From Alphaproteobacteria bacterium (GTDB taxonomy: Bacteria > Pseudomonadota > Alphaproteobacteria > Micavibrionales > Micavibrionaceae), in assembly GCA_030639165.1 (NCBI GenBank), contig DAOWDF010000320.1, positions 1 through 8,604 on the forward strand: a DNA stretch of 8,604 nt. Reading direction: 5' to 3'. The notes beneath the pieces were generated by a model. It was not told where the DNA came from, made no database searches, and saw only the letters and a list, made by a program, of their open reading frames with translations. Shown here one piece after another: positions 5,483 to 8,604 of this stretch. The number at the start of each line of letters is the position of its first letter. The stretch's first letter is position 1. Made by a program: the position numbers and the translations under genes.

Positions 5483-7714
5483 ATGCATGATCTATATGAA
5501 ATTGAAGAAGCCGTGGAAACGCATAATTGCGCCCCTGACCTTTCTTATCTCGATACATTAAATACACCGCAGCGCGAGGCCGTTGAGTCTCTTGATGGTG
5601 CTGTCCTAGTTTTGGCTGGGGCTGGTACTGGCAAGACGCGGGTTTTAACAACTAGACTAGCGCATTTGCTTAATAGTGGGCATGCACATCCAGCGCAAAT
5701 ATTATCGGTAACATTTACTAATAAAGCTGCTCTTGAGATGAAAGAGCGTATATCTTCAATGATGGGCGGGCGCCCTGTTGAGGGTTGGTGGCTTGGAACT
5801 TTCCATTCATTGGCTGCGCGTATGCTACGCTCTCATGCCGATCTTGTTGGCTTATCTTCCAATTTTACGATTATTGATCCAGATGATCAAGTTCGCCTTT
5901 TAAAGCAGATAATGGAAGTGCAGGGGGTTGATGTTAAGAAATGGACACCTAAATCGTGCATTAGTATTATTGATCGCTGGAAAGATCGTGGTTTACTGCC
6001 TGATCAAGTTCCAGCAAGTGACGTTAGTGATATAGCCGATGGTAAAATACCTATGCTGTATAAGATGTACCAAGAACGCTTGCGCACTGTTAATGCTTGT
6101 GATTTTGGCGATTTGTTACTGCATATGATTACAATTTTTAAAAATCCAGCCAATAAGAATGTGCTAGATGAATATCATCGGCGCTTCCGTTATATATTGG
6201 TAGATGAGTATCAAGATACGAATGTAGCGCAATATCTATGGCTTAGATTGCTGGCGCAAGGTTCAGGAAATATATGCTGCGTTGGTGATGATGATCAGTC
6301 AATTTATGGCTGGCGTGGCGCGGAGGTTGGCAATATCTTGAAATTCGAGCAGGATTTTAAGGGCGCTAAAATTATTAGACTTGAGCAAAATTATCGCTCT
6401 ACTAATAATATACTTAAAGCCTCTGGAGCAATTATTGATAATAATGGCGAGCGTTTAGGAAAGACATTATGGTCGGATCAGGGTGATGGCGATAAAATTA
6501 AAGTTTGCGGCCTGTGGGATGGTGAAGCAGAAGCTCGCTGGGTTGGTGAAGAGATCGAGCAGCTCCAACATAAAAATATATCTCTGAATAATATCGCGGT
6601 ATTGGTGCGTACTGGTTTTCAAACGCGCGAATTTGAGGAGCGTTTTATAAAGCTCGGCCTGTCATATAAAGTTATTGGCGGCCCACGTTTTTATGAGCGT
6701 AAGGAGATACGAGACGCGCTGGCCTATTTTAGGATAGTGGTGCAACGCGATGATGATCTTGCATTTGAGCGCATTATCAATACGCCAAAGCGCGGAATTG
6801 GCAGCACTACTATTAATACATTATATTCCTATGCTAGATCTAAGGGTGTGTCTTTATATGTCGCAATTATGGATCTTACGCAAAGTGATGAGCTTCGGGC
6901 TAAAACCAGAGCTACTCTCATGAAAATGTTGGATGATCTCGATCGTTGGCGCGGATTGATGGACAGCATGAAGCATGACGAGCTAGCCAAGATGATCTTA
7001 GAAGATTCCGGTTATATGCAGATGTGGAAAATTGATAAAACGCCTGAAGCGCCGGGTAGGGTTGAGAATTTGAACGAGCTTGTAAGCGGTATGTCGCAAT
7101 ATGGTTCGCTCCCTGAGTTTTTAGAGCATGTAGCGCTTGTGCTTGAAAATCAAGATAGCAGTTCTGGCGAATTTATAACCATTATGACGTTGCATGGTGC
7201 TAAGGGGCTTGAGTTTGAGAATGTGTTCTTACCGGGTTGGGAAGAGGGTTTGTTTCCATCACAGCGCAGCATGGATGAAAGCGGTGTTAAGGGGCTGGAG
7301 GAGGAACGTAGGCTTGCCTATGTTGGTATTACCCGCGCCAAAAAACGCGCGTTTATCTCATATGCATCAAGCAGACGTATGTATGGGAGCTGGATTAACT
7401 CAGTGCCTTCGCGTTTTATTGATGAGCTGCCTGAAGATTTAGTTGATCAGGCTTCACAAAGTGGAATGGTGCAAACTGGTCGCTCTAGTCACTGGGATTC
7501 CAGTGGCTTTACGCCTAAGCCAAAGGCTTCTTCACAATCATTTGAGCGTAAGGTTAAAAATGACAGTGGTGAAATATTAACGCGTGGAGATTGTGTTTTC
7601 CATGATAAATTCGGCTATGGCAAGATTATCAATATCGACGGCCATAAGCTCGATATAGTTTTTGAGCATGGTGGTAAAAAACGCGTTATGGATAACTTTA
7701 TTGTTAAGGGGTAA
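5483..7714 (+). CDS. uvrD: UvrD/PcrA-type superfamily 1 DNA helicase
   Basis: 743 residues, full length for an SF1A 3'-5' helicase. Motifs in order: Q motif LNTPQREAV (Q30), Walker A AGAGTGKT (45-52), motif Ia TFTNKAALEMKER, motif II VDEYQD (240-245), motif III GDDDQSIYGWRG (268-279), motif IV LEQNYRST, motif V TLHGAKGLEFE (569-579) and motif VI EEERRLAYVGITRAKK (606-621). The C-terminal 40 or so residues (from about 700, RGDCVFHDKFGYGKI) form the Tudor-like domain that in PcrA/UvrD contacts RNA polymerase. All catalytic residues are present. Roles known for the family are excision of the damaged strand after UvrABC, mismatch repair, removal of recombinase from DNA, and backtracking of stalled RNA polymerase. 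The ATG is the only possible start: an upstream in-frame TAA is at 5459 and no other Met precedes Walker A. No Shine-Dalgarno sequence is visible. The 3' end overlaps the convergent peptidase gene by 11 bp. Confidence 0.96.
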   Translation: MHDLYEIEEAVETHNCAPDLSYLDTLNTPQREAVESLDGAVLVLAGAGTGKTRVLTTRLAHLLNSGHAHPAQILSVTFTNKAALEMKERISSMMGGRPVEGWWLGTFHSLAARMLRSHADLVGLSSNFTIIDPDDQVRLLKQIMEVQGVDVKKWTPKSCISIIDRWKDRGLLPDQVPASDVSDIADGKIPMLYKMYQERLRTVNACDFGDLLLHMITIFKNPANKNVLDEYHRRFRYILVDEYQDTNVAQYLWLRLLAQGSGNICCVGDDDQSIYGWRGAEVGNILKFEQDFKGAKIIRLEQNYRSTNNILKASGAIIDNNGERLGKTLWSDQGDGDKIKVCGLWDGEAEARWVGEEIEQLQHKNISLNNIAVLVRTGFQTREFEERFIKLGLSYKVIGGPRFYERKEIRDALAYFRIVVQRDDDLAFERIINTPKRGIGSTTINTLYSYARSKGVSLYVAIMDLTQSDELRAKTRATLMKMLDDLDRWRGLMDSMKHDELAKMILEDSGYMQMWKIDKTPEAPGRVENLNELVSGMSQYGSLPEFLEHVALVLENQDSSSGEFITIMTLHGAKGLEFENVFLPGWEEGLFPSQRSMDESGVKGLEEERRLAYVGITRAKKRAFISYASSRRMYGSWINSVPSRFIDELPEDLVDQASQSGMVQTGRSSHWDSSGFTPKPKASSQSFERKVKNDSGEILTRGDCVFHDKFGYGKIINIDGHKLDIVFEHGGKKRVMDNFIVKG

Positions 7715-8604
7715 GGGTATCAGGAGTATTGGTGTTTAAGGCGTTATCAATCAGGTTTTCTATTTGATCCGCAGATAAGGTCTTATATTTCAATAAACCT
7801 TGTGCAACAGCATCAACGGCTGCCCAGTTTTCTTTTAATTGATTTTTTGAATTATCGTATGAATTACGTAATATTTTTTCCTTTGCTTCTTCTATTCTTT
7901 CTGTCATTTTTTTTGATACAGAGGGTTTTTCTCCCTTTGAATTTGGCGGTATTACGACGGGGCCTATGTCGTCACACATTCCATGATCAATCATATGTGT
8001 AGTTAGTTTATATGCCTCTTTCAAATCACTTATGGCTCCTTCTGTATAGCCACCTTCGCCTTCGTGTAGTTCTTCTGCTGCACGTCCTGCCATACCCATG
8101 AGCAATTCATTATGAAATTCTGATTTTTTTATACGCCTCATTTCTATGTTGAAGTGGGTTGCCCCGGCTGCTGATTTACTTGGGATAATTGTTGCACTAG
8201 ATAATATATTATGGCTGGGATTCAATACCATAGAAACGGCGTGTCCAGCTTCATGGTAAGCTGTATTTATTACTTCTGGATCATTTATATCTATATTTTT
8301 TCTTCTGATATACCGTATTAAACTATTAATATCCTGTCTTGAACCATTTATTGCGTTTGGTGCGAATGGAGCTGCGGCGAGCATGGCGGGTAATTCAAGA
8401 TAGTTAACGAATATTTTTCTTATATCTTTATTACTTTTAAAATCTTCATTTACAAATTTTTGAAGTAGTGTTGATTTAATGTTGAATGATACATCGATCT
8501 CGCGTGGATCTATTTTTTTATTAGATATAAGCGATATGGTAAAACTGTTGAGGAAGCTGTTGGCTGGTCTAGCAATAAAATGAATGCCCAAAAAGCATCC
8601 AACA
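7704..8604 (-). CDS. FtsH-like M41 zinc metallopeptidase (3' part, 5' end outside window)
   Basis: 299 codons are visible and the frame is open to the right edge; the TTG at 8591 is internal (V-G-C-F precede it), so the gene is partial. The M41 peptidase domain starts near residue 114: TAYHEAGHAV with zinc ligands H117 and H121 and catalytic E118. It continues with GMAGRAAEELHEG and the third ligand D193 in AISDLKEAY, 76 residues after the first His as in FtsH. Then come HGMCDDIGPV and a terminal helical segment ending LSADQIENLIDNAL. The active site is complete. The 113 residues before HEAGH do not contain the arginine-finger region of FtsH, and the lid segment is only loosely FtsH-like (AINGSRQDINSLIRYIRRKN). 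The ATPase part is therefore divergent, or lies upstream of the window. FtsH proteins degrade membrane and short-lived cytosolic proteins; an accessory paralogue is more likely than the housekeeping ftsH. Overlaps uvrD tail to tail by 11 bp. Confidence 0.88.
   Translation of the reverse strand, partial: VGCFLGIHFIARPANSFLNSFTISLISNKKIDPREIDVSFNIKSTLLQKFVNEDFKSNKDIRKIFVNYLELPAMLAAAPFAPNAINGSRQDINSLIRYIRRKNIDINDPEVINTAYHEAGHAVSMVLNPSHNILSSATIIPSKSAAGATHFNIEMRRIKKSEFHNELLMGMAGRAAEELHEGEGGYTEGAISDLKEAYKLTTHMIDHGMCDDIGPVVIPPNSKGEKPSVSKKMTERIEEAKEKILRNSYDNSKNQLKENWAAVDAVAQGLLKYKTLSADQIENLIDNALNTNTPDTLTP

Noticed and set aside
5409..5651. 80-codon minus-strand ORF over the start of uvrD
   Set aside because: Antisense to the conserved Q motif and Walker A region, with no start signal or family resemblance.
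7802..8002. 66-codon plus-strand ORF with a hydrophobic run
   Set aside because: Antisense to the C-terminal helices of the M41 peptidase; its Phe/Leu-rich stretch comes from the reverse of Lys/Glu-rich codons.

Overview
The window looks like chromosomal DNA of an AT-leaning alphaproteobacterium (by eye roughly 40-45% G+C in genes and lower between them; not counted). The assignment rests on the UvrD and ComM proteins, whose N-terminal and motif wording is alphaproteobacterial in style. It is also supported by the diguanylate cyclase, whose N-terminal helical domain with a PENYWVW signature is common in that class. An IcmD/DotP-like protein hints at a lineage carrying a Dot/Icm-type (type IVB) secretion apparatus, such as host-associated or predatory groups, but no genus can be named. 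I see no tRNA, rRNA, CRISPR array, insertion sequence or integrase.

Layout, left to right. The 3' part of a HinT-type histidine-triad gene (+) enters from the left edge and meets an uncharacterised 189-residue gene (-) head-on, sharing a TTAA stop. That gene is preceded by a possible 9-codon leader ORF with its own Shine-Dalgarno sequence. Next comes a strong 13-bp hairpin, then a small membrane protein gene of the IcmD/DotP family (-). A 239-bp divergent intergenic region separates it from comM/yifB (+). Downstream on the + strand are an uncharacterised 354-residue Ala/Ser/Gln-rich gene that may be leaderless, a TTG-started GGDEF diguanylate cyclase, and uvrD/pcrA. uvrD overlaps by 11 bp, tail to tail, with the 3' part of an FtsH-like M41 zinc peptidase gene (-) that runs off the right edge.

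The genes do not form one operon. Gaps of 57-96 bp with promoter-like or palindromic sequence separate the + strand genes, and strand switches divide the rest. comM (branch migration of incoming DNA) and uvrD (3'-5' repair helicase) both act in DNA metabolism. The diguanylate cyclase makes c-di-GMP. The IcmD-like protein suggests a secretion system whose other parts lie elsewhere. The most interesting items are the solitary secretion-system component, the FtsH-like peptidase with no recognisable AAA hallmarks in its visible part, the two uncharacterised proteins, and the small translational features (leader ORF, leaderless start).
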